This document shows, piece after piece, positions 6,805-15,675 of a stretch of 64,000 nt of DNA (position 1 is the first letter of the stretch; every line of letters starts with the position of its first letter). The DNA is taken from contig JAHDBC010000010.1 in NCBI GenBank assembly GCA_020630595.1, positions 1-64,000 of the forward strand, given 5' to 3'. This DNA is from Planktomarina sp. (GTDB taxonomy: Bacteria; Pseudomonadota; Alphaproteobacteria; Rhodobacterales; Rhodobacteraceae). Below the pieces are notes generated by a model. That model saw nothing but the letters and a program-made list of their open reading frames with translations, ran no database searches and was not told where the DNA came from. Position numbers and translations under genes: made by a program.

Positions 6805-9159
6805 ATGTTATTTGGACTTGATGGCGTCGAAATCGGCCTGATCATTGTGTTCCTCAGCCTGTTTGCTGGGATTTTGTCGGGGTTTCCCGTCGCCTTTGCG
6901 ATTGGTGGGTCTGCCATCATTTCATTCGCAATCATCGCGGGATTGGACAGCGCAGGGCTGCTGATCCATCAGGCGATTGACAAAGGATCGGCGGAATATG
7001 CCGCCTTGGTCGGGCAGGGGATCAACAAAGATACCATATCCATCTTCCGATACCCTGACTTGCCAAGAATTGCGGAGCCCGTGTTCGTGCAGGGATGGGA
7101 AACGGCGCTGGATCGCAACATTTCTTTCCTTGTGAACCGAATGAACGAACGCGTTCTGGCGGGCCAATCGATTGAAACGCTGCTGGCGGTGCTGATGTTC
7201 GTGATGATGGGCATCACATTGGAACGGTCCAAGATCGCGAATGATCTGCTGACAACCATGGCCCGGGTTTTTGGCCCACTGCCGGGCGGTCTGGCCGTAT
7301 CGGTTGTGGTTGTGGGGGCCTTCTTGGCGGCATCCACCGGCATCGTGGGGGCGACTGTTGTCACCATGGGGCTGTTGTCACTGCCAACGATGTTGAAGAA
7401 CGGATATTCGCCGCAGCTGTCGACGGGCGTGATTGCGGCGTCCGGCACCTTGGGCCAGATCATCCCGCCATCGATTGTGATTGTTTTGCTGGGCACGCTT
7501 GCGGGGGATCTGTACGCATCCGCGCAGGAAAACCGTGCGCAGGAGGTAGGCTGTTCTGACGCGCTGACTTACTTGGGCGAACCGGCGGTGGTTTCTGTTG
7601 GCACGTTGTTTCAGGCAGCGTTGCTGCCGGGCATCATGCTGGCGGGGCTTTATGCGCTATATGCCTTTGGCTATGCACTTTTGAACCCATCCAAAGCGCC
7701 AGCCGTTCAGATGGATTCCAACAATTCCGAAGTGATCACCAAGTCTGATGCACTGAACTGGTTCCTTGTGGCCCCGGTTTTGCTGATCGGTGGTGTTATT
7801 GTGGGAAGCCAGTTCGGTCTTGTTGGGTCCCAGTCGGTGATCGTCGACAGTTTCTCGGACGCCGGTCAAACCGCATCCTTGCGCACCAATGTGTCAGAAG
7901 CCTGTGCCGCCGCAATGCGGGAATTGCACGGCGAAGCGGCGTGGGCGCAGGCCGTGGCGGAACAAGCTGCCATTGATGCGGCCGGTGGTGTTGCGGAAAG
8001 CCGTGCCCTGACGGACGCAGAACGCGCCACCGCGCTTTCGGAAAAAGTGGCAGCCGCAGCCCCCATTGGAACCGGCATTGCGATTGCGTTCATGATGTTG
8101 GGGTTGGTTCTGACAACAGCGCGGGGCATTGCGCCCAGCTTTGACCCAAAACCGATCTGGATCGGTTTGGCAGGCGTTGCGCTGGCCCTAATCGTTGACG
8201 TGGCCCTGATCGGCCCGCTGACGTCACCGGGTGTGACATTCCTGTTGCTGGCTTTGCCGTTGGCGCTGACGCTGTATGGGTGCTGGCATGCGGTCAAAAT
8301 GCTTTCAACCAATGAACTGCTGCGCGTGGTCTTCCCACCGTTGGTTCTGATCGTCGCGGTGCTGGGATCGATCTTGGGCGGCATTACAAACCCGACCCCC
8401 GCTGCCGGTCTGGGTGCTGCAGGTGCGATCATGCTGGCGGCTTATCGGAAGTTGGGCGATGAAAACAAATCCGGTCGGATGATCCTGATCGCAGCGTTTT
8501 CCATGGTTGTGATGATCCTGATCGGGATCAATTTCGATCTGCGGATCAATCAGCCCGAAGTTTCGACAGAGACCTATATCGCATGGTTCTTTGCACGCGC
8601 CTTCTATCTGATCGCATTGTTTGGTTTGATTTACGCCTGTTGGGTGCTGTGGCGGACCGCCGTACTGTCACCTGTGGTGCGTGAAACGGCCAAAGTCACG
8701 TCGATGGTCTTCACAATTCTGATCGGATCCCAACTGTTGAACCTTGTTGTCATCAGTTTCGGTGGGGAACACTATATCCAGCTGTTCCTGCGCAGTTTCG
8801 ACAGTGAATGGACGGTGTTCTTTATCGTGATGATCGTTCTTTTCGTGTTGGGCTTCGTGCTTGATTTTCTGGAAATCATCTACATCGTGATCCCGATTGT
8901 GGGGCCGGTCATCTATGGGGGCACATTTGATCCCAAATGGGTGACGATCATGATTGCGGTGAACCTGCAGACATCGTTCCTGACGCCGCCCTTTGGATTT
9001 GCGCTGTTCTATCTGCGCGGCGTCGCCCCGAAAGAGGTCACAACAGGCCATATCTATCAAGGTGTGGTGCCGTTCGTCTTGATCCAAGTGGTTGGTCTTT
9101 TGATCCTTGGATACTTTGACGGCATCGTCACCATCGTGCCCAATCTTTTGGGTGGATAA
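6805..9159 (+). CDS. TRAP transporter large permease subunit (DctM family) with a large internal insertion
   Basis: 784 residues, against about 425-450 for ordinary DctM. The start at 6805 has GGGGAACGG upstream. The N-terminal part (FAGILSGFPVAFAIGG; GTLGQIIPPSIVIVLLG at about 215-232) and the C-terminal part (QTSFLTPPFGFALFYLRGVAP) are typical DctM. The middle (about 290-640) contains a hydrophilic, alanine- and glutamate-rich segment (about 363-422) and several extra hydrophobic stretches, before and after the conserved NPTPAAGLGAAGAI (about 530). A soluble loop (about 51-110) is also unusual. No frameshift is present; hydropathy is coherent across the insert. The operon ends at the hairpin 9174-9191. 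Confidence 0.9.
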   Translation: MLFGLDGVEIGLIIVFLSLFAGILSGFPVAFAIGGSAIISFAIIAGLDSAGLLIHQAIDKGSAEYAALVGQGINKDTISIFRYPDLPRIAEPVFVQGWETALDRNISFLVNRMNERVLAGQSIETLLAVLMFVMMGITLERSKIANDLLTTMARVFGPLPGGLAVSVVVVGAFLAASTGIVGATVVTMGLLSLPTMLKNGYSPQLSTGVIAASGTLGQIIPPSIVIVLLGTLAGDLYASAQENRAQEVGCSDALTYLGEPAVVSVGTLFQAALLPGIMLAGLYALYAFGYALLNPSKAPAVQMDSNNSEVITKSDALNWFLVAPVLLIGGVIVGSQFGLVGSQSVIVDSFSDAGQTASLRTNVSEACAAAMRELHGEAAWAQAVAEQAAIDAAGGVAESRALTDAERATALSEKVAAAAPIGTGIAIAFMMLGLVLTTARGIAPSFDPKPIWIGLAGVALALIVDVALIGPLTSPGVTFLLLALPLALTLYGCWHAVKMLSTNELLRVVFPPLVLIVAVLGSILGGITNPTPAAGLGAAGAIMLAAYRKLGDENKSGRMILIAAFSMVVMILIGINFDLRINQPEVSTETYIAWFFARAFYLIALFGLIYACWVLWRTAVLSPVVRETAKVTSMVFTILIGSQLLNLVVISFGGEHYIQLFLRSFDSEWTVFFIVMIVLFVLGFVLDFLEIIYIVIPIVGPVIYGGTFDPKWVTIMIAVNLQTSFLTPPFGFALFYLRGVAPKEVTTGHIYQGVVPFVLIQVVGLLILGYFDGIVTIVPNLLGG

Positions 9160-9173
9160 GATCAATATGCACT

Positions 9174-9191
9174 GGGGGCCTTCGGGCCCCC
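9174..9191. terminator. TTCG-tetraloop hairpin between convergent genes
   Basis: Perfect 7-bp stem GGGGGCC / GGCCCCC closed by a TTCG tetraloop, between the end of the TRAP operon (plus) and the stop of the VOC gene (minus). It is probably a shared 3'-end hairpin. There is no long T-run on either side, so it may be a processing or Rho-assisted end. Confidence 0.7.
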
Positions 9192-9583
9192 TATGCGTTC
9201 AATTGCAAAAGATCCCAACGATTGCCAAATGGATCGTTGAACACAGCGACAGTGCCATAGGGTTCGATGCGCGGCGCTTCTTCAAATAGGACACCCGCGT
9301 TTTTTAGTTTGGCATACAGATCATCAAACCGATCCGTGTTCAGAAAAAATCCGACCCGTCCGCCCGTTTGATTCCCGATAGCCGCAATTTGTTTTTCGTT
9401 GACCGCCTTGGCCAGGAGAAGCGCTGTGCCACCATCAGGTGGGCGCACCATGACCCAGCGCTTTCCGTTGCCTTGGTCTTCATCAGACACGCAATCGAAG
9501 CCTAGGACATTGGTGAAAAACCCCAGCGCAACATCATAGTCAGGCACGACCAGCGTCACCGCATGAAGCGAAAGGTGGTTCAA
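9191..9583 (-). CDS. VOC-superfamily (glyoxalase/bleomycin-resistance-like) protein
   Basis: 130 residues from a TTG start at 9583, giving [20 protein letters not shown] after the initiator, the normal VOC N-terminus. The TTG overlaps the stop of the upstream bpt gene (TTGA), which indicates translational coupling; longer readings would run deep into bpt in another frame. The two beta-alpha-beta-beta-beta modules are visible ([38 protein letters not shown]), ending with [16 protein letters not shown]. Substrate unknown. Proteins of this subgroup are often metal-dependent, but the catalytic metal set cannot be confirmed by eye. Confidence 0.85.
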   Translation of the reverse strand: MNHLSLHAVTLVVPDYDVALGFFTNVLGFDCVSDEDQGNGKRWVMVRPPDGGTALLLAKAVNEKQIAAIGNQTGGRVGFFLNTDRFDDLYAKLKNAGVLFEEAPRIEPYGTVAVFNDPFGNRWDLLQLNA

Positions 9584-10404
9584 ACCTGCGTTGGCCACGT
9601 GTCTGGCAAGCTGATCCCACTGACCTGTTCGGCAATGGGAACCACCGAAAGCGGGTGGGTGGCATCTGCAAAAGACTGGTTGGGATCCAGCGCCGTCCAT
9701 TGACCCTTGTGAAAAATTTCAACACCCGCAAACCGGGCCTTGTAGGCCATCTTTTCGCTGCCCGGAACCCAATAGCCCAAATAGACATAGGGCAGCCCGG
9801 CTTCCTGCGCGATGCGAATATGATCAAGGATCAAATACGTTCCCAATGATTTCTTGGCGTCATCGGTATTGAAAAAGCTGTACACCATGGACAGCCCATC
9901 ATCCAAGACATCTGTCAACGCGACCGCGGTCAGTTTGCCCGCGTCATCCCCATCGGTGTATTCGATCACCCGGCTGCGCACCGGCGTTTCTTCGATCATG
10001 GCTGCAAATTCAAAGATATCCATATCCGCCATGCCGCCATCCGCATGGCGCGCGTCCAGATAGGTGCGGAACAGATCGAACTGATCTTCCGTGGCCCACG
10101 GTGCATTGGCCTTGCGCACCAATGATTTGTTGCGGCGCAGAATGCGTTTTTGGTTTTTCGAAAACTGAAAATCGGCCACGGGAACGCGGGCCGAAAGACA
10201 GGCTGAACATTCCGCACAGGCCGGGCGATACAATACATTCTGTGACCGCCGAAATCCCTGTTTGGACAATGCATCGTTCAACAGTTCAGCGTTTTCACCC
10301 TGCAGTGATGTGAAAAGTTTCCGTTCCATCCTGCCCGACAGATACGGGCAGGGTTGCGGCGCAGTCACGTAAAACTGTGGGGCAAGCGGAAGGGTATGGC
10401 GCAT
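9580..10404 (-). CDS. bpt: Aspartate/glutamate leucyltransferase
   Basis: 274 residues, normal family length. Transfers Leu from leucyl-tRNA to proteins with N-terminal Asp or Glu, marking them for ClpS/ClpAP degradation (bacterial N-end rule). Visible signatures are the N-terminal [14 protein letters not shown], the conserved [13 protein letters not shown] cysteine cluster, and [20 protein letters not shown] and [20 protein letters not shown] in the C-terminal GNAT-like domain. It is the first gene of a two-gene unit with the VOC protein, overlapping it by 4 bases. Confidence 0.95.
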   Translation of the reverse strand: MRHTLPLAPQFYVTAPQPCPYLSGRMERKLFTSLQGENAELLNDALSKQGFRRSQNVLYRPACAECSACLSARVPVADFQFSKNQKRILRRNKSLVRKANAPWATEDQFDLFRTYLDARHADGGMADMDIFEFAAMIEETPVRSRVIEYTDGDDAGKLTAVALTDVLDDGLSMVYSFFNTDDAKKSLGTYLILDHIRIAQEAGLPYVYLGYWVPGSEKMAYKARFAGVEIFHKGQWTALDPNQSFADATHPLSVVPIAEQVSGISLPDTWPTQV

Positions 10405-10478
10405 GGTGGTCCTTGGAAGTTACGTCACCGTAACAATAGGTTGTTCATGCGCCAAGCCAAAATGAAGGAACGGTAAAT

Positions 10479-10946
10479 TTACGCCCGTGCGATTTGATTA
10501 ACAGCCGTTGTGCTAAGGATGACATCCGTTAATCCTTGCCCACGATCCGTGATCAGCATCATGATAGCAGACACGATCTGAAGGCCTGTGGCAAAGCTGA
10601 TCATCAGCCCAACCGTATGCAACAAGGCAGTCATCCCTGAAAATCGCTGGCCCATGCCATCGCGCAGTTCGATCGACATCAGGCGCATGCCCCAGGTCGA
10701 TGACCGGGTCGTCAGTGTCGCAATGCGGTACAGAAACGAAATCACGGCCCACAACCCAAAGAACACCAAAAAGCCAAGCCCAAAGGTCAGCACACTTGCC
10801 AGTATCGCCAAAAGGAAAATGATTGCGCTGTCGAACACCCAGGCAATGGCCCGTTTCACAGGAACCCCGGCATAGAAGCCGGGCTGGCTGGCTGGGTCGG
10901 GCAAACCGCGCAATGCTGTTTCAAAATCTGGTGTCATGGTCGTCAT
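10479..10946 (-). CDS. RDD-family membrane protein
   Basis: 155 residues. The RDD domain carries the Arg-Asp signature in variant form (KRAIAWVFDSAIIFLLAIL near residues 29-47), followed by a second hydrophobic segment (FGLGFLVFFGLWAVISFLY) and a third (LHTVGLMISFATGLQIVSAI). TSSTWGMRLMSIEL resembles the conserved RDD 'T.G..l..l.v' element. Function is unknown; some RDD proteins have been linked to ion exchange. An alternative start three codons downstream (MTPDFETALRG) is possible. Confidence 0.8.
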   Translation of the reverse strand: MTTMTPDFETALRGLPDPASQPGFYAGVPVKRAIAWVFDSAIIFLLAILASVLTFGLGFLVFFGLWAVISFLYRIATLTTRSSTWGMRLMSIELRDGMGQRFSGMTALLHTVGLMISFATGLQIVSAIMMLITDRGQGLTDVILSTTAVNQIARA

Positions 10947-10970
10947 GTTTCAGTGTCCCTTAGATATTGT

Positions 10971-10999
10971 AAGAAAAGGGGGCCGTTTCCAGCCCCCTT
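10971..10999 (-). terminator. Rho-independent terminator of the DUF2852 gene
   Basis: On the minus strand, stem GGGGGC with loop and GCCCCC, followed by TTTTCTT. It starts about 20 bases beyond the DUF2852 stop and separates it from the RDD gene. Confidence 0.8.
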
Positions 11000-11018
11000 G
11001 TGTCTTCCATTTGACAGA

Positions 11019-11438
11019 TCAGGCGTCTTTTTTGGTGTCGTCTGATGCGCCTGTGGTCTGTTCGTCCATGAACTGATCGAATTCAGATTTGTCCTTTGCA
11101 GCGCGCAGGCGTTCCAGGAACGCTTCGAAATTCGCCTGTTCGTCTTCCAAACGGCGCAGTGTATCGGCCTTGTAGGCGTCAAAGGCTGTGTTGCCGCTGG
11201 GTTTCATGGCCATCCGCATGGATGATTTGGCGGAACAGGTGTGGGATTTTGAAAACATGCGTTTGCTCCAGATCATGTAGGCCAGAATGGCAAGCCCAAG
11301 GGGCCAGATAAAGATGAACCCCAGAACCATGGCCGCAATCCATGCGCCTTTGCCTTTGTGGTCCAGCCAGCTTTCGGTTTTTGCAAACCATCCGGGCTGA
11401 TGCGAATGGGATTGTGTTGGTGTGGCGACAGCGGTCAT
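11019..11438 (-). CDS. DUF2852 membrane protein
   Basis: 139 residues. Start at 11438 (MTAVATPTQSHSHQPG) is chosen because GGAGG lies 6-7 bases upstream; a longer in-frame reading to 11474 lacks one. One strong membrane span (GAWIAAMVLGFIFIWPLGLAI, about 34-56) is followed by a cytoplasmic Lys/Arg/Glu-rich helix (LRRLEDEQANFEAFLERLRA) typical of this family. Small alphaproteobacterial family of unknown role. Monocistronic: terminator at 10971-10999. Confidence 0.82.
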   Translation of the reverse strand: MTAVATPTQSHSHQPGWFAKTESWLDHKGKGAWIAAMVLGFIFIWPLGLAILAYMIWSKRMFSKSHTCSAKSSMRMAMKPSGNTAFDAYKADTLRRLEDEQANFEAFLERLRAAKDKSEFDQFMDEQTTGASDDTKKDA

Positions 11439-11528
11439 CGGGTCCTCCGTTTGATTGATGTTAATGTGTTTCACATCATATCAGATGGGGGGTGCCACAG
11501 ATTTCGCAAGGCCCAATGTGAATCTTTT

Positions 11529-12002
11529 TTACATCTGCGTGCTAAAGCTTGCCCGCAGTGCGCCCGATGCCGTTGCCAGTTCCGACGCCGTGGTATCAAA
11601 AACATGGTTCGGCGTTCCGGCAGCGGCATAGATGACCGCAAACCCGAATAGCGTTTCATCAATGAATGCGGTGATGGGGGTCAAATGTCCCAATGGGCTG
11701 ACGCCACCAATGGCAAACCCCGTGACAGACCGCACAGTTGCCGCATCCGCCTTTTGCAATGGTTCGCCCGCCAAAACGGCCGCCTGTTCCATATCGACCT
11801 GTCGCCCCCCCGCAGTCAAAAACAGGTAAAGCGCACCGGTATCTGATCCAGAAAATATGATCGATTTTGCGATCTGGTCAGTGCCGCACCCCAACGCATC
11901 GGCGGCCTGCTGGGCGGTTTTTGCAACGCCCGTTTCACGCACGATGGATGTCATGGCGTGATCTTCCAGCGCGCGCTTAACACGATTCAGACTTTTGCCC
12001 AT
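11529..12002 (-). CDS. YbaK/EbsC-family aminoacyl-tRNA deacylase
   Basis: 157 residues from ATG 12002 (MGKSLNRVKRALEDHA), preceded by GGGG. The YbaK/ProX fold is recognised by QIAKSIIFSGSD, whose lysine is the conserved catalytic lysine of editing domains, and by GFAIGGVSPLGH, the substrate-loop motif. Such free-standing domains hydrolyse mischarged tRNA (for example Cys-tRNA-Pro) in trans. Substrate specificity cannot be read from the sequence. Divergent from glnE with a 48-base gap that must hold both promoters. Confidence 0.9.
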   Translation of the reverse strand: MGKSLNRVKRALEDHAMTSIVRETGVAKTAQQAADALGCGTDQIAKSIIFSGSDTGALYLFLTAGGRQVDMEQAAVLAGEPLQKADAATVRSVTGFAIGGVSPLGHLTPITAFIDETLFGFAVIYAAAGTPNHVFDTTASELATASGALRASFSTQM

Positions 12003-12050
12003 TTGTTTGCCCCGATTGACCTTGGTTGATGGATCAAGCACGGTTTGATC

Positions 12051-14759
12051 ATGCGATTGATCGATAACATCCAGCAGGTCCCCCGCGCAATTGATCCCTT
12101 GCGGGGACAGGCCGTTGTGGATCTATGGGGGGCGACCGGTGATTTGGCCGAATTGCTGCGCGGTGCGGCAGGCACCAGCCCGTATCTGAACGGCGTTCTG
12201 GCACAACAGGCCGAATGGTTGGCAGATGCCGTCACGCAGGACGCGCCTGTGTTTCAGGTTATTGACGGTCTTCAAAACACCCAAGATCCCGCGAAAGATT
12301 TGCGCATCGCAAAGCAGCGGGTCGGCGGCTATCTTGCCTTGGCAGAATTGGCGCGGGCCCACGATGTGTTGGAAGGGACATCGCGCTTGTCCCTGTTTGC
12401 GGACACCGCAGTTCAGCTGGCATTTTCAGACCAAATCGGCACGCTGATCGGGCAGGGCAAGTTGCCCCCTGACACACGATGGTTCGTGATTGCGATGGGA
12501 AAAATGGGTGCGCAGGAACTGAACTTTTCATCGGACATTGATATCATTGTTTTCGTCGATGACACGGATATGCCGTCCGACAGTGCCTTTGAAATCCGGT
12601 CCCAGATGGTGAAGGCCACGCGGCGCGCCCACAAGATGCTGACGGAATTGCGCCCGGATGGTTATGTGTTTCGAACCGATCTGCGTTTGCGGCCTGATCC
12701 ATCCGTCACCCCGGTTTGTGTGCTAACAAGTCAGGCACTGCACTATTACGAAAGTCTGGGTCGTACATGGGAAAGGGCCGCATACATCAAGGCGCGCGTC
12801 TGTGCCGGAGACCTGCGCGCAGGAGAGGCGTTCCTGTCAGAACTGGTCCCGTTTGTCTGGCGGAAATATCTTGATTTTGCAGCCATTCAGGAAGCCCATG
12901 ACTTGCGGATCAAGATTTGGGAACAAGGCCAACATGGCAAGCGGATCGTCCTGAATGGACATGATGTGAAATTAGGGCGTGGCGGGATTCGCGACATCGA
13001 ATTTTTCACGCAGACCCGCCAACTGATTGCGGGTGGGCGGGACAGCGACTTGCGCCACCGTGCAACATTGCCGGCTTTGGCATCGCTGGGCCGGGCGGGT
13101 TGGTTGGATGGTGAAACGGTCCAAATATTTTCAAAGAATTACAAATCATTGCGTTATATCGAACACGCCGTGCAAATGATGCGCGATGTGCAAACCCAAT
13201 CCTTGCCCAATGATGATGCTGGACTGGACGCGATTGCGGCCCTGTTGGGAACAGATTTGGCAACGTTCAAAGCCGACGCAATCGCGATGTTTGAAAACAC
13301 ACATGACATTGCAAATTCCTTCTTTGATCCACCAAAGACTGATGTGTCTGTGCCCGAATTTGACACGTCCTTGTCGGATCGTTGGCCGGAATATCCGGCA
13401 TTGCGGACCCAACGTGCCGCCATATTATTCGAAGATTTGAAGCCAAAGATTTTGTCTGGGCTTGCAAAGGCCACGCGCCCGGAAACGGCGCTGATGTCAT
13501 TTGACAGTTTTCTGAAGGGGCTGCCGGCCGGCGTGCAGGTGTTTTCCCTGTTTGCGTCCAACCCGAAGCTGACGGAATTGTTTGTTGATATCGTCACGAC
13601 AGCGCCAGCCTTGGCCCAGTACCTTGGCCGGAATGCTCAGGTTCTGGACAGTGTTGTGTCTGGGAATTTCTTTGCCCCGTGGCCCGGGCTGGATGGGATC
13701 ATCCGTGATCTGGGCCAAAAGGCATCGGCGACACCATCATACGAAGATCAGCTGGATGGATTGCGCGCCGTTCATCAGGATTGGCATTTTCGCATCGGGG
13801 TTCATCTGATCCGTGGGATCATCACACCCGTCGAAGCGGTACAGCAGTATTCCGATCTCGCAGAAGCGGTGATCGAAGTGGCCGCAAAAGTGGCTGAAAC
13901 TGAATTCAGGCGGAAATTTGGGGCCGTTCCCGGGGCACGCTGGGCCATTTTGGGAATGGGATCTTTGGGCGCGCGCGCCGTTTCTGCCAACAGTGATCTG
14001 GACCTGATGGTGATTTTCGACGCTGATCCAAGCGCGGAAAGTGATGGGCCCAAATCCCTGTCGGCACGGCCCTACTTTGGCCGTTTGACGCAAAGCCTGA
14101 TCACTGCGCTGACCGCCCAAATGCCCAATGGCAGGCTGTACGAAGTTGACATGCGCTTGCGGCCGTCGGGCAAGGCGGGGCCGATCGCGACGCGGATCGA
14201 AGCCTTTGATACCTATCAGCGACATGATGCGTGGACGTGGGAACATCTGGCGCTGACACGGGCCCGGCCGATGTGTGGCGATGCCGAATTGATCGCACAG
14301 ATCGAACAGCTGCGCAGGGATATCATTGAAGAAAAATCTGCGAACCCCGGCATTGTTTCTGACGTGAACGACATGCGCGGAAGGCTGGCGCAGGAAAAAC
14401 CACGGACCGGCACGTGGGACATGAAGAACGGGCCGGGGGGGCTGATGGATATTGAACTGTTTGCCCAAACGCGCACGCTGTTTCGCGGCGGTGGACAGCG
14501 GCAGGTTGGCCAGCAGCTGTCCGATGACCATGCTGAACTTGGAACGATGTATCAAACCATGGCAGATCTAAAGACGCTGCATTCTGTTTTGTGCGAACTG
14601 GGTCATCAAACATTCGATCCCGGTCCGGATGCTTGGAAAATCATCCGGGATCATTGCAAAATCGGCGATCTGCCTCAATTAGAAGCGCAGATGTCGCAGT
14701 TGCGCGAAACGGCGCGCACATGGATTGATACTGCGCTGGAAGAATTGGCGAAGGACTGA
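12051..14759 (+). CDS. glnE: Bifunctional glutamine synthetase adenylyltransferase/deadenylase
   Basis: 902 residues, close to the normal length. It adenylylates or phosphorolytically deadenylylates glutamine synthetase in response to PII and glutamine. Two nucleotidyltransferase domains are visible: MGKMGAQELNFSSDIDIIVF around residue 150 (deadenylating half) and MGSLGARAVSANSDLDLMVI around residue 637 (adenylating half), each followed by its helical partner region (GRGGIRDIEFFTQTRQLIAGG; GPGGLMDIELFAQTRTL). The ATG at 12051 is preferred over an in-frame TTG at 12045; neither has a strong ribosome-binding site. Confidence 0.95.
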   Translation: MRLIDNIQQVPRAIDPLRGQAVVDLWGATGDLAELLRGAAGTSPYLNGVLAQQAEWLADAVTQDAPVFQVIDGLQNTQDPAKDLRIAKQRVGGYLALAELARAHDVLEGTSRLSLFADTAVQLAFSDQIGTLIGQGKLPPDTRWFVIAMGKMGAQELNFSSDIDIIVFVDDTDMPSDSAFEIRSQMVKATRRAHKMLTELRPDGYVFRTDLRLRPDPSVTPVCVLTSQALHYYESLGRTWERAAYIKARVCAGDLRAGEAFLSELVPFVWRKYLDFAAIQEAHDLRIKIWEQGQHGKRIVLNGHDVKLGRGGIRDIEFFTQTRQLIAGGRDSDLRHRATLPALASLGRAGWLDGETVQIFSKNYKSLRYIEHAVQMMRDVQTQSLPNDDAGLDAIAALLGTDLATFKADAIAMFENTHDIANSFFDPPKTDVSVPEFDTSLSDRWPEYPALRTQRAAILFEDLKPKILSGLAKATRPETALMSFDSFLKGLPAGVQVFSLFASNPKLTELFVDIVTTAPALAQYLGRNAQVLDSVVSGNFFAPWPGLDGIIRDLGQKASATPSYEDQLDGLRAVHQDWHFRIGVHLIRGIITPVEAVQQYSDLAEAVIEVAAKVAETEFRRKFGAVPGARWAILGMGSLGARAVSANSDLDLMVIFDADPSAESDGPKSLSARPYFGRLTQSLITALTAQMPNGRLYEVDMRLRPSGKAGPIATRIEAFDTYQRHDAWTWEHLALTRARPMCGDAELIAQIEQLRRDIIEEKSANPGIVSDVNDMRGRLAQEKPRTGTWDMKNGPGGLMDIELFAQTRTLFRGGGQRQVGQQLSDDHAELGTMYQTMADLKTLHSVLCELGHQTFDPGPDAWKIIRDHCKIGDLPQLEAQMSQLRETARTWIDTALEELAKD

Positions 14760-14762
14760 ACC

Positions 14763-15038
14763 ATGGACGTGGCTGAATTTGACCCCAAGGGGCTGATCCG
14801 GGAAAGTTATCGTATTGAGGGGATCACCGAAGCCGAATGCCGCACAATCTTTTTGGACTGGGCCATACAGGTTCCGGTGGGGGCAGACCCGAAGTCACAT
14901 ATTCAGGCCTGCCTGTCTTATTATGGTGCTGATCTGCCGGATCATCCGATGACGACAACCTTGCAGGCTGGTTTGATCCCATCGCCCAAGGCCAAACGAC
15001 GCGGTGGGCGTGCTGCGAAATTCAGCGGCTCAGCTTAG
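14763..15038 (+). CDS. Conserved small hypothetical protein downstream of glnE
   Basis: 91 residues, beginning 3 bases after the glnE stop with AAGGA upstream, so co-transcribed. Helical N-terminal half (GITEAECRTIFLDWAIQVPVG), then a basic tail (SPKAKRRGGRAAKFSGSA). No membrane segment or signal. No function recognised; the position behind glnE suggests co-expression rather than a defined partnership. Its last 17 bases overlap the convergent eda stop region. Confidence 0.75.
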   Translation: MDVAEFDPKGLIRESYRIEGITEAECRTIFLDWAIQVPVGADPKSHIQACLSYYGADLPDHPMTTTLQAGLIPSPKAKRRGGRAAKFSGSA

Positions 15039-15663
15039 AGGCATCTGATGCCAACTGGCGAATGCCGTCCCAATCCTGTGCGTTGATCAAATCTGCCGGG
15101 CAAACCCAGCTGCCCCCCACGCAAACAACATTTGGCAGTTCCAAATAGCTGGGCGCATTCTGCAGCGACACACCGCCTGTTGGGCAGAATTTGATCTGGG
15201 GCAGGGGGGCGGCCAGCGATTTCAACAATCCACGCCCGCCCACGGCTTCTGCCGGGAACAGTTTCAAGGTTTCGAAACCCATTTCAGCCAATTTCATCGC
15301 CTCTGACGCTGTGGCCGCACCCGGCAGCAACGGCAGCCCGTGATGTTGCGCGGCATCGACCAATGCTGGCGTGGCGCCGGGCGAAACAGCAAATGTGGCA
15401 CCTGCTGATTTTGCATCGGCGATGTGCCCGGCGTTCAGTGCGGTGCCAACCCCCACAATCGCGCCATCGATCTGCGCCATTTCCGAAATCGCATCCAACG
15501 CTGCAGCAGTGCGCAACGTCACCTCAAGGGCGGGCAGCCCCCCGTCGACCAAGGCCTGCGCCAAAGGGCGTGCATGGGCGACATCTGCGACCGTCAGCAC
15601 GGGTATCACAGGTGCGGCATTGCATGTCGCAGCAATATGGTGTGACATTTCTTCAGGTTTCAT
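15022..15663 (-). CDS. eda: 2-dehydro-3-deoxy-phosphogluconate (KDPG) aldolase
   Basis: 213 residues, full length. Cleaves KDPG into pyruvate and glyceraldehyde 3-phosphate, the last Entner-Doudoroff step. Visible catalytic elements are the glutamate of LEVTLRTAAALDAI, the Schiff-base lysine in ETLKLFPAEAVGG, and the phosphate-binding PTGGVSLQNAPSYL. It lies 12 bases downstream of edd on the same strand, forming a two-gene operon; the likely operator is at 17503-17514. The convergent overlap with the small gene after glnE is 17 bases. Confidence 0.96.
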   Translation of the reverse strand: MKPEEMSHHIAATCNAAPVIPVLTVADVAHARPLAQALVDGGLPALEVTLRTAAALDAISEMAQIDGAIVGVGTALNAGHIADAKSAGATFAVSPGATPALVDAAQHHGLPLLPGAATASEAMKLAEMGFETLKLFPAEAVGGRGLLKSLAAPLPQIKFCPTGGVSLQNAPSYLELPNVVCVGGSWVCPADLINAQDWDGIRQLASDASKLSR

Positions 15664-15675
15664 GGTGTTTCAATC

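Noticed and set aside
13737-14555. 272-codon open frame antisense to glnE
   Set aside because: Shadow of a strongly recognised adenylyltransferase; composition is His/Pro/Arg-rich as expected of an antisense frame.
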